Assembly (NCBI RefSeq): GCF_004359215.1
Contig: NC_090620.1
Span: 2,390,512 to 2,454,511 of the forward strand
Source of the DNA: Bremia lactucae
Taxonomy: Eukaryota; Oomycota; Peronosporomycetes; Peronosporales; Peronosporaceae
Direction of reading: 5' to 3'
Length of the DNA stretch: 64,000 nucleotides
The notes under the pieces were generated by a model. That model worked only from the letters and a program-made list of their open reading frames with translations, was not told where the DNA came from and did not search any database. The position numbers were made by a program, and so were the translations under genes. This document shows, one piece after another, positions 9,703-23,185 of the stretch (the stretch's first letter is position 1; each line of letters begins with the position of its first letter).

Positions 9703-11500
9703 TAGTTCCGTCATAGTGGGGTGTTGTTTTAAAGCCAGTCCCAGAGGTTCAACAACAATGAGAAAAAAAACAATGGCGCGAGAGGGCATCCATGTCGAAT
9801 GCCGTACCGAACGGGGATCGCCTCGGACAGCAGCCGTACACAAGAAACATGCCTTGGTGACAGTGTGCATTTGACGTATAAGGGCAACGAATCGCTCGGA
9901 AAAAACAAATCGGCGTAGGGCTGCGTAAAAGAACTCCCTGTCCAGAATATCGTAGGCTTTCCGGATATCTAATAGTATAGTGCATCGGCTGAGTTCCACT
10001 GACTTATTCTCGTCAATACAAGCTGATCTCCAAGCTGTGCCGATATTTTGGTGGCTCTGGAAGTTCTCCCAGTTTGAAACTTTTTTGTAAGTCCATCGGC
10101 CGCTCAGTGATTTGATGCATTCAATCGCTCACTCTGGCCATGTGTCCTTCTCGAATCGCTTCCATATTAGCGGTAATCCATTGTCGTCTCTTCTCATTAG
10201 GAGACGTTGATTTCTTCGAGTAACAGTGGCTTAGTAACGCTTACGAAGTTGCTTTTCGCGCCGATTCACTGCCTCTATGCAAATTTGCGCATTCGATGTT
10301 GTCGGTGTCCCAGTTCCTTGTCGTGATTTCGCGGCGAATACCCATATTGCCCATATCCACCAGCATTTGGTAAAGTACTCGCTCGGGTTTATTGGAACGT
10401 ATTGGGTATGTATGGCGGGCTTGGTGTCTCGGAGGTTCCTTCGTCAACAGGTCTCTTAAGTGGAGGACGACTTCCTGTTGATCAGAGTATTGTGGTGGGT
10501 TCCGTGCTGTTACCCAGATCACCCGCGGTAACCATTCAGTAGGTACATAGAACCGATCAATACGGCTGTCTTGCTCGGCAGTCCAGTATGTGAAATGGTC
10601 TGCCACTTCATCTACCTCTTTATCGATCCCGTGTTCCCGCCGAAGTCGAGCGTTAGTCAGATTTTGAAAGAGAGAAGCAGGCATATTAAAGCTGGGTTAT
10701 CTGGCCGACTGGCTGTACGTTACCCTAGTCGATCTAATTGAGGACTCTGCCCACTGTTGAAGTCTCCAAGAAGGATCGTGATCCACCAATCAAACTCCCA
10801 CTGTTAGAGGGTGGAGAATAAAGCTTTTCAGTTTCCGCGCTGGTTGATGGCATCGACGCTGAGCACCTGCGTCCCATTGATGGTGGCTCCTAACTGTCGT
10901 GTATTCCACTGATTCTTATTCCACACAGTCGTCTGCGCTGCTGAGGGTGTCAAGAGGATTGTTACCCCTGCTGAATTGGATGACCCTGTACTCCAGAACG
11001 ATAAGAGCGATTGTCGGTCTTGCAGCCTTAGTCCCCACAGCTTCTGCCACAATGTTCGTAATTCCTCCGCCCCGTCTTCTATATCTACATGAATTTCTTG
11101 GAGGCACCATGCCAGGTGCCTTTCTAGGACCGTTGTCCTGTTACATGCCGATAGCCACCCAAGTCTTTTTTCTTGCTGAAGCCTAATACGTTCAAGTTCA
11201 CGATTCTTGTGTCAACTGGCTGCATCTTGGCGCAATGAAGAGTCTGTGAATCCGCAGTAATATCCAGGATTCTGTGACGTCCGTAGCCACCTGCGCTCAT
11301 AATAAGTTGGCGCTACAATTGTGACACTTTAAGGACAGTTCCTGGCTGCCCATAATACGGGAGGAGATTCTTCTCCTCAGACTGTTGCAGTTCTGAGGCG
11401 AAGAAAAATACTTACGAGATGGTAAATATGCGAGAGTTGACTGGTTGTAGTACGCTTGCTTATAGCGCACGTCGTGATCGAAGAACATGGCACAAACGAG
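9703..11500 (-). pseudogene. LINE ORF2 fragment: endonuclease and RT start
   Basis: At 9999-9703 the minus strand encodes TILLDIRKAYDILDREF and VEPLGLALKQHP, conserved blocks of LINE reverse transcriptase (region with the first catalytic Asp). At 10684-10241 RIDRFYVPTEWLPRV matches the C-terminal part of an apurinic-type endonuclease domain, the nicking enzyme of such elements. The frame is broken between 10240 and 10000 and again above 10684. The catalytic FADD region is absent. Confidence 0.75.
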
Positions 11501-12451
11501 GTGCTGGCTCATCCTATTCCGTCGTTTTGGGTCATAAAACTTTAGTATGTCATCTCAAGCGTATCCTATTTCTCGGAGCTTTTGCCAGTCGCCCGCGTTG
11601 TCCCCGAGAGGAATGAGGCTCGTTTGTTGACTTCAATGGCGGGAGTTGTCTATCCAGTGTTCAATCCACTCTAATGCGAATTTATCCACAATTCGCGAGT
11701 TTGGCCTACAAAGGCCGTCGACCTTACATTCCCTCATGTTGTCGTCCACTGAACGAGCACTTTCCCGTCCAAAATCAAGAAGAGCTGGCCCAGGAAGACA
11801 AAATGCTTCATTTGCCATAATAGGTGGTCCGACACCTTTCGGGCAACCTGCTGCCATTCGGCAGTAGAGCTGATAGTTGTCGGAAAAAGTAGTTGCTGAG
11901 CGTAAGGCTAGTTAGCATCCAGCACCACCGAGGCACCTTTCCATTGAGAGCGATCCCTGTCCTCGTCCTCGCCCTCGTAGGTTAGTTGTTTGAGTATCTG
12001 ATTGCTTAACCTTTTTTAGGATCACCGCGATATGGATATTTCTGAGTACCGTCCCGGTTGTTTCATCTGGCGTCTGAATGTAACTGCGCTTCTTCACTCT
12101 GAAGATGCTTGTCTTGTTTTCTACTGGTGGCGTAATGAGAAGAGCTACCACTGTAGTGACTGGAACTGGTACTCCTGCGCGTCTGGTTGGGGGCGATCTG
12201 ACCCCGCTGTATACTCAGCTGGCGATGGTTAGATGGGGCTATAGCTACTGACCTCTAACGTTGCACTGCTCTGAGACGCCTGCACCTCCTCTTGACTAGA
12301 CTCGGTGACTGACGCCCTGATCAATGTCCTCTATCTGTTGCTGCCACATTTGTAAGAGTGGTAAGGACACCTTGTTGTAGGTCATGAAGCGTAGAGCCTC
12401 CCTGTAGTCTGGCCCACAATTCATCGACTTTCCGCTCCATGTGAATGGATC

Positions 12452-15400
12452 TCACTGTTCGTCCATTTTTGCATCCTCCTGAGAGTCCCGAAAATTTGGG
12501 CTGGCTGGATTCGTTGCAGGTGCCCCGGTGGCGTTGGTGACTGTTCCGACCGGAAACTCTCCCTCGGTATCGTTGCTGGGCATGTCTTCATCCGCCACCT
12601 CTAAGACTGGCAGCGTGTCCACTCGTCCTGTGTAGATGAAAGCTGAGTAGTGCATGCCCCAATATTGAACTAGAAGTGGAAGTTGCGCGGGGTGCTCAGT
12701 TCTTTCAACCATTTTATCATCGATAAGATCCATTACCGAGATGTTTTTTTTTGCTGGTTCGATTACCTTACGATAACGTGTAATGGCCGATGGTTTGAAT
12801 TTTCTGCATGCCCACTCCTGCTTCTGTACATCCGCCAAGTGCAAGACGTATACTGTCTGCAGAAGGTTATTGACTGCCATACTCATCGTACCCCCCCCCC
12901 AGTATCATCACTGATGATGACGGCTCTGTCAGTGGCGTAATCTTCCAAAAACAACTTCATATGATTGGCAGATTCGGTACGCTACATATTGGCCCACCCG
13001 CGGCGAGTGTTTGCTAAGGCGTTAACGCGTTGTTCGTGGGCTAATTGGTCTTCCAGATGGAGTAGTCCCGCAAATTTGATTCCTCTTTTCAGACTTGCGG
13101 TCATGTTTTCCAGCGTTTTTTCGGGTCCTGCTAGAGTTGCTTTTACTGCTGCCTGGGCTGACACCATCACCATGCCGTTTCTAGTGGCCGTGTTGTTTAC
13201 CTCTCGGATGCCTAACTGATGTTTAACGTCTTGGATGAGACCGTGGCTTTTGGGCTAAATGCACTCCCAGTGGTAGCTGGGCGCTACCACTGCGACCAAA
13301 AGTTTGCAATAGTTTTCGGAACATGCGTCGTTCTTTACGCTTTGTGCGTGAGCAGAACGGGACTTGTTGTCTAGACCGCTTTGCCCGGAGCGAGTCCAAT
13401 ACCCCGTCGTTTCTTATCATCTGGTTCCTCAGCGACCTTACGGTTTTCTGTAGTCGCTATCGACTCATCCACCTGTAAGTCAACTACCTCTAAAAAAATC
13501 CGACTGATTCTCTTGCCGCTCGTCCGCTGCGTATCGGGTTCACTCGGTTCGTAATCAAGAACCTGATACGCTCATGAGCTAGCTTTTCTCTTTTCTTGTA
13601 GCGAGAGCTCACGAGCCCATAACAACAGACCACCTCCTAAACTAACCTTGATCCAGGGTTGTTTCTCTGAGGGCTCGGGTTCTGGTTACACATGCGCGAA
13701 TTTCGTGTCTTGCTCCTCTTAAGGTGCCCCCCTTGGACTTTTATTATTCGCTGCTGTTCTGCCCCACCTGAAACAATTTCTCCTTTCTGGTCTCTACGGC
13801 TTTTGTCGCTGTCGCTGCCTCCAATCGCAGCTCAATACGCTTCGTGGCCGTGCTACAAATTTCCGTAAGACTTGAAAACGGCCTAGCCATGTCTTCCAGC
13901 TCTTGGATTTTATTTTCAGTAGCTACGATAGCCCCGGACCCCGGAGCAGACTGTCGCTAAAGCTACATCGTGCCATCGTGTGACCCAGGTTCCAACAATG
14001 GCAACATTTAATCCGATACCCTACATTGGGTTGTTGGCCACGACAGTCGTTCCAAACCATATTATTCTGACTATCCTATCCGAAAAAAGTTGTGCATCTC
14101 GCTAGCTTAAAGGTAATCTGCCACGCTATTGATGTGCGTGAATGCGGGGTTTTGGTATCCAGATCTTCCATATCATACTCCACCGATATCTTATCTTTAA
14201 GATACGCTGTGATTCGTCCAATGTCCGTGAGCCGCGTGAGGTTGTGTAACTGCACTGTGTACTCCGTACGTCTAGCATAGCCGCTTCCGTTTCCTTGGTG
14301 TTACCTTCGCCGGATCGTTTCCTTCTCGATTTGGAGCGCATTTGAAGCCTGTAGATGCGTTCTCTGTACATGACTTGGACACTTTGATGCCGTTGCGGTA
14401 TATCACGGGTGATCACGGGTGAAGAAGTAGATATGGGTGGACTTAGTAACCTGGTCATAGCTTATCGTCTTGGTCTGCCCCAGCATTGCGTAGCATGCAC
14501 CAATTCTAGGATTGCCACCGTGAGCCCTGTCTGCTGATCTTGATACTCCGGCTTCCGTCCAATTGCAAAATTAGTTCGCCTTCGACTTGAACCTGGATGG
14601 CACCGTAAAACGCAAGCGGTTGCGCTTTAAGCGCTTGTCGTACGAAGTCCGAAAGATGCCTGCATGCTACATTGCCTTCCACAATGCCTGCTAACACTGC
14701 ACATTCATCATCCGTCCCGTTACGCTCTTATTAACGACTGATTAATGACTTGGACGTTGCAAATAAATCCTTACGACGAACGATCTCCTCGCTAGTGAAC
14801 TTGGCTGGATTAAACATGTAGTCCTCGGACATCGGCTTGATAGCTCCAATAAATGGCACCGGTGGAGCTCCGACACCCTTCTTTACCACCTTGGTCCACT
14901 GATTCAGGACTGGGTGTGCGCTCATTTGTACTGACTCGATAGCTTGCGAACGATCTCCTTGAAAGATTATTTTGTGATCAGTAGTTCCTTGGTGATCGTT
15001 GTCGCAAGCTTTACCCATTCTGAAAAGGTTCTTGCTTTCTTGACGAACACTTGCTTGAAGAGGCTTAACAGACTAGCTACTTCCACCCCATTGAGTTTGG
15101 AGAATCGTTATCTCTCGGCTGATAGGACCTCCCGTTGCATGGGTACCGCTTCATAGGCCCCTGCAAATAGTTCTCTTAGCGTTGTGCGCCATGCTTCCAC
15201 CTGGCCGATGCCTGGCACTTGTACCATGTCTTTTACCATTGCTGTGAACATCTGTTCCGCTGTTGCGCGTAAAGGTTTCTGCACTCTCAGTTGACCTGTT
15301 GCTCCTCCCATTGGGGGGCTCTCAGACGTTTGTCGTTGCTCAGACGTCAGATCTACTGCCTCCGGTGTACTCGTTCCGTGTTCTGGCTCCACCTCCACCC

Positions 15401-15703
15401 GACTAGCGTTCGTCGTTCATTGTTTTCACCGGTGGGCTTCTTTTCCCCGTCTTTACCCTCTTCCATGAGCGGGGGTTTGGAGGATGGTACTTCCGACTCT
15501 AATACGTCTACCATCTCGTCCGTGGCCGTCCTCTGCTCCCTGTTAAGTATCGCGTTATTCTTCTCCGATCTCGTCTCCATTGCCCTTATGCCCGTCCTTT
15601 TTATACTCCGCTTTGATCGGCTAATCTCTGCGCCTAACTTTGGGGACTGACCCCCTGGCACTTCAACTAAACGCTTATATATTTGCCCTCGTGAAAAAAA
15701 CAC
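12452..15703 (-). pseudogene. LINE ORF1 remnant with CCHC zinc knuckle
   Basis: Coding pieces on the minus strand are at 15703-15353, 15398-15108, 15018-14731 and 12886-12452, in different frames. At 14006-13962 the minus strand encodes CCHCWNLGHTMARC, a CX2CX4HX4C nucleic-acid-binding knuckle typical of LINE ORF1 proteins. Acidic and proline-rich segments surround it. ORF1 proteins bind the element RNA; here the protein is destroyed by frameshifts. The boundary with ORF2 is not resolved. Confidence 0.6.
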
Positions 15704-15785
15704 ATCGTTGGTTTTCTCTCTTTGGAATGTGTCATAGAAGATTTAGGTCACGCAGTTTCTCAGACCGCCCGAAACTGGTCTGCTT

Positions 15786-16350
15786 GTACAGTGCCGGGCT
15801 AAAGTTGCCCTACATTACACACATCCATTAGGTACACTTTGTGTACTTAACGGGATGGTCAATTACTTCATGTGAAGTACTAAGACCTGCCACTTGGGTG
15901 TGGTGCAAATTACTTCATGTGAAGTACTTAGATCTGCCGCTTGGGCGTGTTGCACATAGTGATCCACCCTTGTGTATATGATGCACAAAGGTGCATTCAC
16001 ATTGAAAGGGATGACGGCTAGCGTCATCCACGATCCGGTGCACATTTACAGAGATGGCATCCACTGATTGGTTAGGAAGTTTTATATTTAATTTGATCAA
16101 ATACAAATGAGTCGATTTAGTACATTTACAAGATTTTATTTTTATATCGGTTAAGTGCGCACGTGAAGCCGCGTAACCTCTTCCGTAACGACATTTGTAC
16201 CAAGGTACCTAGTTCGTTGGGTGAGGTCGCTTAGACGCCCACTAACAACCTTATTGCACGTGAGAGAGAAGACGGTCAAACCGCTTCCTCTCTGTGTTTG
16301 AAGGTGTGTGCTTAAGACGAGCGAGGCTGCTATAGAAGTGTTCGCTAACA
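15786..16350 (+). mobile_element. 5' LTR of family-A element 2
   Basis: Starts TGTACAGTGCCGGGCTAAAG (or at TGCCGGGC, 15792) and ends TTCGCTAACA. An internal segment around TACTTCATGTGAAGTACT is repeated at 15865 and 15911, which makes it longer than the 7895 LTR. Confidence 0.88.
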
Positions 16351-16352
16351 CT

Positions 16353-16370
16353 TGGTAGTACTAGTAGTCC
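16353..16370 (+). other. Primer-binding site of element 2
   Basis: TGGTAGTACTAGTAGTCC begins two bases after the LTR. It has the same position as in element 1 but a changed 3' half. Confidence 0.6.
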
Positions 16371-16500
16371 TTCCCACAATTCGTATCTTTGAGCGTGTCA
16401 GTGAGGATGAGCCTTAATTTCGTTTGGGATCATATTTTACACCTCTCCAATCATCATCAGAAGGTGGCAAAGATTTGATGACCAAGCCCTGGCCAGGCTC

Positions 16501-17475
16501 TTGGGCAGTCCTCTTCAGCAAAATGTTGCTCAGTTGGAGCAGTTAAAGGCATTTGTGTTCGGACAGCGGAGGGCCGCGTCCGAGGCACAGAGCCATGCTG
16601 CGGCGGAGTCCGTCACTCAGACTCAGGATGAGCTGAGGCATGAGCAGGCTCGGAGCGAGGCTCTCAACAGGACTGTTGAGATGCTCTCTGCCCGGCCGCA
16701 TCAACCGAGGCCCATTCGGATGGACCCGCCCAAGTTCGATGGAACTGCGGCGCACACGATTGTCCACTGGCTTTTAGCCGTGGAGCAGTGTGGTGTCGCC
16801 CAGCTCATCGAGGACGACAGCCGGATGGTGTCGTACGCTATGTCGCATCTGCACGGTAAGGCCTCAGAGTAGGCATACTTGGCACTTATGGCGGACAGAA
16901 AAGCATTCCCCTCATTGGCGATCTTTAAGGATAAGATTCGCGCCATGTACCAGCCGCCGAACAACGAAGTGTATCTTCAGGCGCGCTTCTTTGAGCCGCG
17001 ACAGGCGAAGCGATCTCTGCAAGAGTATGTGCAAGAGATACGCTCGCTGTCGGCATCCATCACCGTAGATCCGATTCCGGAGCACATAAAGGTGTCCACG
17101 TTTATGAACGGACTACGGCATGGCCCATCGCGACAGGCGCTTTTCAGAAAGGTGCCGTCGACAATGAAATAGGCAATCCAAATTTTCTTAGTTGAGGAGC
17201 AATCCTACAACAGTGCCTCGGCGACAGCTTGGTATAAGCCGTCGCCCAAGAGGCCAGATGCCACTCCCATGGAGTTGGGCAATGCAGACGTTGTCTGTTT
17301 TAAATGCGGCAAGCGCGGCCATATGATGGCTCGCTGCTATGCCAGGGTCCCTGCTGGGGCGAAGATGCCCAGCAAGAGGACTCCCTTCCGAAATGGCGAT
17401 GGCAAGAACCAGCGTGCGGGACGCATGCGTTCTATATCGACCACTAAGGGGTCAGGAAATGCTGGTGCGCAGTAA
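16501..17475 (+). pseudogene. Family-A gag with in-frame stops
   Basis: It aligns over most of its length with the intact gag at 8516-9517. The same frame carries stops at 16870-16872 (where the relative has Trp) and 17170-17172. The CCHC knuckle CFKCGKRGHMMARC is preserved near 17300-17340. The N-terminus is altered relative to the intact copy (a deletion before 16501). Confidence 0.85.
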
Positions 17476-17559
17476 AGGCGGGATGCCCTACTGACGCGGA
17501 CTCTGAAGCTACCCTTTAGTTAAGAGCTGTCGAACAAATGGGTAGCATAGTCCCAGAGG

Positions 17560-20500
17560 TTTTGAGATTTCGGACCTCAACCACGCTTGTCTATAGCGCT
17601 CAAGTACGAGGCTATGACCAGTTGTTGACCCTTCTAGTGGATTCGGGTCCATCACAAAATTTTCTTAAACTGAGGCTCTAAAATAGAGACCGGCGATATT
17701 ATGTCGCTTTGCCAGGATGGCAAGCGAGAAGAGGCGACTGTTTGTTTAGCGAACGGCGCGCTCGTTTAGTCTGAGGGAGTTCAGGTGGAACTCGCCTTCA
17801 GCTTTAATGAATTTTCTTGTAATAAGAAATTCGCAGCGCTAGGAATGGATAGTCCGTTAGACCTCATCCTATGCATGCCATGGTTGGCAGAACACCAACC
17901 ATGGATTGACTGGCGTACACGAACAGTTGCGAACTTTACGCAGGACGCCGGAAAGGTTGTGCTCCAGGGAGAGGCGTATGCAACTGATGTCATGCCGAAC
18001 ACAGTTGAGGGTGCGTTGACGGGATGTCGAACGTCACCAATTCCTACCCAGCTCATGGAGACTGGGGTAGCCGAAAAGGACGATGACAAGTAGTCATGTG
18101 TCCGAATGTTCTGCACAGAGCCGAGAGCCTGTGGCAGTAGACGGCGAGGTGACTAAAGTCATGCATCGAATAAACCGGCACAGTGCCTAGAGCCTGGTGC
18201 GGCTGGAAGAAGTGCGTCAGCCAGGAGTGCAACGGCACCCGCTTCCCAGCAAAAGGTCGTGGTGACTCGAAGAACGATTACCCGACAGATTAGGACGATC
18301 TAAGGCACGTCTAAACGAGTGACCTTTGGATCAGTCTCTAATGAAGAAGACAGGCCTTCGATCGAGGTATTCGAGGCGTCAAAGACGAAAATGCGAAGGC
18401 AACCTCAGTTGAGGTGCTCCGGCAAGTCTTTAAATCTGCCAAGGAGATAGTAAATCCCCCGGAGATGTTGGAGGATATATTCCTTGTTGAATTTACGGAA
18501 GCAAAGATCCACGAAATAGTCACACAAGCTCCAAAAGAGAACTTGGTGGACTGTTGCTCGTCGTCCACAATGGACGAGAGCGTCCCAGAAACGGACAAAA
18601 AGAAATGGTTCACTGCTCAAGGCTGGGATGCACTGAGAGATAGTCCGTTCTTTGAGGTTCTGTAGAAACATTGCGATGTGTTCCCAGAAGAAGTTCCGAG
18701 CCGCCTACCAGCAGATAGCGGCATAGGGTACGAGAAAGACGTCGAATTTGGCAGCAAGTATTGTGTGACCAGGCAATGGCCGTTGCCGAAAGAACAAGCC
18801 GATTATATCAATGAGTTTTTTAACAAGCGAGCTAAGGCGGGACATGTGCGTGAGAGAAATCGCCTCACTGCAGCCAGACCTTTTGTATGCGTAAAGCCAC
18901 AGGTGGATGGCGCGTGGTTCATGCTTACAATAAGCTGAGCACGGCGACTATACCGGCGCAAACGCCAATCCCGCGGAAAGATGTCTTGTTGAACTCCATG
19001 GGAAATTCAACTATCTTTTCCGCGTTGGATTTGAAGGATGGCTACTATCACGTACTCGTGAGAGAGTCCGATGTAGCCAAAAAGAAAGTAAGCACTCTAA
19101 GCGGTATGCTTTGGGAGTGGCTTGTGATGCCCCAAGGTTTGAAAAGCGCACCAGCGACATTCAACTGGGTGGTGGCTCACGTGATGCGTCAGCACCGTGC
19201 CTACGCGCCCCATTACTTCGACAATGTATTCGTGCATAATAGGCTGAAGACGGGCTAAGAGGAATTGAGTCGCACAAAATCCATTTCGACGCTGTATTGC
19301 AGACTTTGAAGGACGCCCAATTGTGCGCCAACTTCCAAAAGTGCGTCATAAGGGTCCCTGAGATACCTGTGCTAGGTTGAATCGTAGGTACACATGGCGT
19401 ACGAGCAGACCCAGACAAGGTAAAATTGTTAATGGAATGGCCAGTCCCACGGCATGCGAAGGATTTGCGCCAATTTATGGGACTCGCTAATTACTTGCAT
19501 ACGTGTAGCAAGAATAACGCTGAGCAAACTAAAACATTTTTTGATCTCCTAAGAAACGGACACAGAATGGGTTTGGCTAAAAGAACAATAAGATGGGTTC
19601 ACATCAGTGAAGCAGTCTCTTGTGGAGGCACCGATCTTGGCATTGCCTGACGCGGATAAGCCCTTTGGCGTCGTCTGCGATGCAAGTAATTTGCAATCGG
19701 CGGCGTGCAAATGCAGAAGGATGACGACGGCGTTGCCCGTGTCATCTCTTACCAGTCCCGGCTTCTAAAAAGCCGCGGAACTGAATTACCCTGTGCATGC
19801 AAAGAGCTATTTTCAATAAAGTATACTCATGTTTCAGTTTCGTGTGCACCTATTGGGCACCGAACTATATGTGGTTTATAGGGATCACGCATCACTGCGG
19901 ACCGCAATAAACTCACCGCACCTCTTGCCTAGAATGACAGATGGCTATCATTCTTCTCTAAATTTAATTTCAAAGTTGAATACAAGCCGGGTAAGTCGAA
20001 TATCTTGGCTGACGCTTTATCGCGCAGACAAGACTTCGAGGTAAGACACCAGGAAAGTGTGTCTAGTGCGAAAGCACAAATTCAGCCGTCAAGATTGGCA
20101 GCCATGAAGGCATACCACGTGACAAGCTCATTGGCCTTTGAAATAGAAGAGAGCTACAGTCAGGACGACCATTATCGCCTGCTGTTGGATCACTTTGGTG
20201 GACGAAAGGACGAAATGTGACCCTTCCGTTGCACCTGAAAGCTATTTTAGCTACAGTGATGGCCTGTTGTGGCATCAGCTGTATCCTTGTGATCCCTTGA
20301 GAATCTTTGTGCCTGATGACACAGGTATTAAGCTGATAGTCCTTCACGAGTCTCATGATGCGCCATCAAAAGGGCATGTGGGCCGTGAAAAGGCATTCTT
20401 ACGAGTGTCAGAGGAATTTTGGTGGCGACACCTATGTAGATGGGTGGCCATCTATATTCGCTTATGCGAGCAGTGTCAGCACATATAGCCTGCATCGTCC

Positions 20501-22132
20501 AGCAGTGCGCCACTGAAGCCGCTACCGATTCCAACCAACTGTTGGAAGTCAGTAAGTCTAAACTTCATGTTTCGCATGTTGCCCGATCATAAGGGTCGGA
20601 CGGGCTCGTCGTCTTTCTAGACAGACTGAGCAAAATTGTGCATTTAGCACCATGTAAGACATCGATCACAGGCAAGGAGGCAGCTCTCTTGTTCCTGGAT
20701 CGTGTATACCGACGACACGGGATGGCGAAATGTGTTCGAACTGCTAAGTAGCAAGCCCCACATGTCGACCGCAGATCATCCCCAGACCGAAGGCCAAACA
20801 AAACGTGCCAATCGGGTCGTGGCGAATATCTTACGAGCTATGACAACTTCAATAAAATGAAGCAAGCAATTGTTTTTTGTGGAGTTCGCAATAAATAACA
20901 GTCCACGCTAGTACTGGTGACACACTATTTCTTATACATAGACTACGCCGTTCTCGGATGCCAGTCTCGTTTGTGCGCAGCCCGAGTCTTAGTGGGAAGG
21001 CCTTAACTATGCTCGGTGCGAAAGAAGTACATAGTTTCGTCCATATGACGATGACCATGAAGGTATCATCTCAAAGACAGATACTTGCCCTAGTGACCCT
21101 GTCAAATTGGCAGTAGTCAATAAAACTACGCCTTATGACCGACCTGTTGGCGGTATCATACACAAGTTTGATGCTAAAAGCGTGAGTAAGGTTCAACGCT
21201 TGGTGGATGAGCGACTAGCCATCACACGTAAAGTCCGTGTCGCAAATGCAAACGCACCGGACAAACAAAAAAATATGCGGACCGAAATGGTCGCAAAAAT
21301 ATTGAACGCTTTAGAGTGGGTGGCAAAGTACTATTAAGTTCTGCTACCCTACCCAAAAAAGCAATTTCTGTACTACATGGAGTTACTACGAAGTTGTTGC
21401 CGCGTTTAATTGGGCTCTTTACTAGGTAGAAGAGGATGGAGACCTTAATTATAGGCTCACCTTTCTCCCGTATATAAAGATGCATTCCGTATTTTACATG
21501 GGTCGTCTAAACGGTATGTAGACCCAAATGAGGTAACATACCCCGATCCGTCTAAGGAGACCGATGATGACGCCGACTGTGAGTCGAGCGTCGTTCGGGT
21601 CAGGGAGACGGAGACCGCGGAAAACTATCAGCCGACCGACTCCTCCCACCACGAGTAGGACTCGGAGAGTGAGGGAGATCACGCAAGTAACGCGGATCCC
21701 TCCTTATTATCTTACCCAGAAGGTCCAAGCGAGTTTTCAGGTGTTCATAACGCTGACGAACCTTCGCTCAGACATCATAAAGATCCGAGGTCAGTTGCAA
21801 GACTTGACTGTCGAGATTCACAATACGTCGTTTAGCACCGCTTGACGCCGGCGACTGAACGGAAGAAGGTAAGGCAGCCACGACTAGGATGGCGAGATCG
21901 CCGCTCCTATCAGGCGCCGCCTGCACTAATGGAGGCGGGTGGGAATCAACGCTTTCTTGTTAGTAGCTTGCTTGCCCACCGCTCCGTGGGGCAATGGTAT
22001 CAGGTCCTCGTCCAATGGAGAGGTTACCCGAAGTGTGACGACTCTTGGGAACCGATCGATACCCTTCGTATTGATCTGCCCGACTTAATAATTGCCAATG
22101 AAAAGGAGCACCAGCTGCGCCTGCTGCCCTAG
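17560..22132 (+). pseudogene. Family-A pol: PR-RT-RNase H-INT-chromodomain, degenerate
   Basis: The protease active site reads LLVDSGPSQNF (about 17631-17664; family norm DSGA) and its distal block CMPWLAEHQPWIDW is at about 17870. RT: YCVTRQWPLPKEQ near 18757, IPAQTPIPRKDVLL, FSALDLKDGYY, and WLVMPQGLKSAPATF. The catalytic YFDD is changed to YFDN near 19220. RNase H: GVVCDAS near 19670 and the YRDHASLRTA block near 19880, ending LADALSRRQDFE at 20035. Integrase: HHCC zinc region 20340-20490 and core start VVFLDRLSKIVHLAP near 20610. Chromodomain 21950-22060: VLVQWRGYPKCDDSWEP. Numerous stops and frameshifts separate these blocks, so the enzyme chain is dead. Confidence 0.88.
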
Positions 22133-22191
22133 TCTCAAATGGACTAGCAAAAGCAGCGTTATGGGAAGCAATAGAGGGTACAGTACCGCCC

Positions 22192-23052
22192 CTAATTTCC
22201 TTCACACGCAAGCGGGAGAAATTTGTTGCGACCGCTGTTCCATCGCATCGGAATGCGGAAGAATGCGGTGCGTGAATTCCGCCTCGTGGTGGTCAACCGT
22301 TTCATCTTAACGCAACACAATTGGGATCGGGAAAATATGACTAAGCGATATTCTCTGAGCCTTCCATGGTTTAAAGACGCCATAATATTTATGAGCGTCT
22401 AGAAGGCCGCACTCTAAGAGCGACGCTCTTGGCCCGTTTAAACGAGGCCATTTTAAATGGAGAAGGTATCAGTGATATGCCACCTTCACATAGCGACGTT
22501 CAAACCGACTGGCTTTTGACACCGAATGAGCACGTTCAAGTGTCGTCGGCAGAGCTTTAGGCTAAAAATGCTTTATGTGAGAACCATTATGGATAATGGT
22601 CGGAGCATAAGGCGTTGTGGATTTACCCAACGAAAAAGCGGCTGCGCATTTATGGGCAGCGCTCTCGTTACCTGTCGCTGCGCTATCCAGCGCAGACGAC
22701 GAGACATCATTCGTAATTGTTGCTGTTTCCATGTTGTGAGCCATGAGAGAAGTTTGGATGAGCAATAATGCGCCATCATCCTTCCTCATGAATTCGTTGT
22801 CCGCATCACTACTATGAGGTGACGGCAACGGTGTCGACTCATTGTAGTCGACAATGAGCGACGGATCAACATCCTCACTGTTAAAAAGAGGTGATTTCTT
22901 AAGCCCTGTTAACGCGACAGCAGCAGTAGCTGTCGGCGTTTCGACTAAGGCATTGGACGTCGCCGACGTGTTAACGCGGTGCGTGCGCTTAGTGCGAGGT
23001 TGAGCAGGTGTCTACGCAGACGACCCACCAACGTGGCCCTTTTAGGTGGCAT
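22192..23052 (-). pseudogene. Antisense reading frame between chromodomain and 3' LTR (family A)
   Basis: On the strand opposite to gag-pol an ATG at 23052 opens MPPKRATLVG. After one frameshift a long frame follows, rich in Ser, Thr, Ala and Asp, including LKKSPLFNSEDVDPS and PLPSPHSSDADNEFMRK. It stops at 22562, and coding-like sequence continues to about 22192 with a further stop. No domain was recognised. Position and orientation match the antisense ORF of family B, but sequence similarity to it is not obvious. Whether it encodes an expressed protein is inference. Confidence 0.45.
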
Positions 23053-23170
23053 ATTTGGCACCGTGTATGGAAGCACAGGTCGCTAGAGGGACTGAGAGAG
23101 CTAACGGCATGTTAAGCAGCTCGCAGTTCCTCGCACCTCTTTGACGAATTAAAAATCTAAATTCGTTCTA

Positions 23171-23185
23171 TAAGGGGGAGAATGG
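23171..23185 (+). other. Polypurine tract
   Basis: AAGGGGGAGAATGG lies directly before the LTR start TGTAAC at 23186. It is the usual plus-strand priming site of an LTR element. Confidence 0.7.

Larger units (their letters stand above)
9703..15785 (-). mobile_element. LINE-type non-LTR retrotransposon, 3'-truncated
   Basis: Minus-strand coding remnants are ordered as in a two-ORF LINE: ORF1 pieces at 15703-12452, endonuclease pieces at about 11500-10241, and the start of reverse transcriptase at 9999-9703. RT ends before the catalytic FADD motif because family-A gag sequence abuts it, so the 3' end was lost, unlike the usual 5' truncation. Many frameshifts make it inactive. It separates two family-A elements. 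Confidence 0.8.

Noticed and set aside
15865..15925. Direct repeat TACTTCATGTGAAGTACT as CRISPR-like spacing
   Set aside because: Only two units, inside an LTR, in a eukaryotic context; it is an internal LTR duplication.
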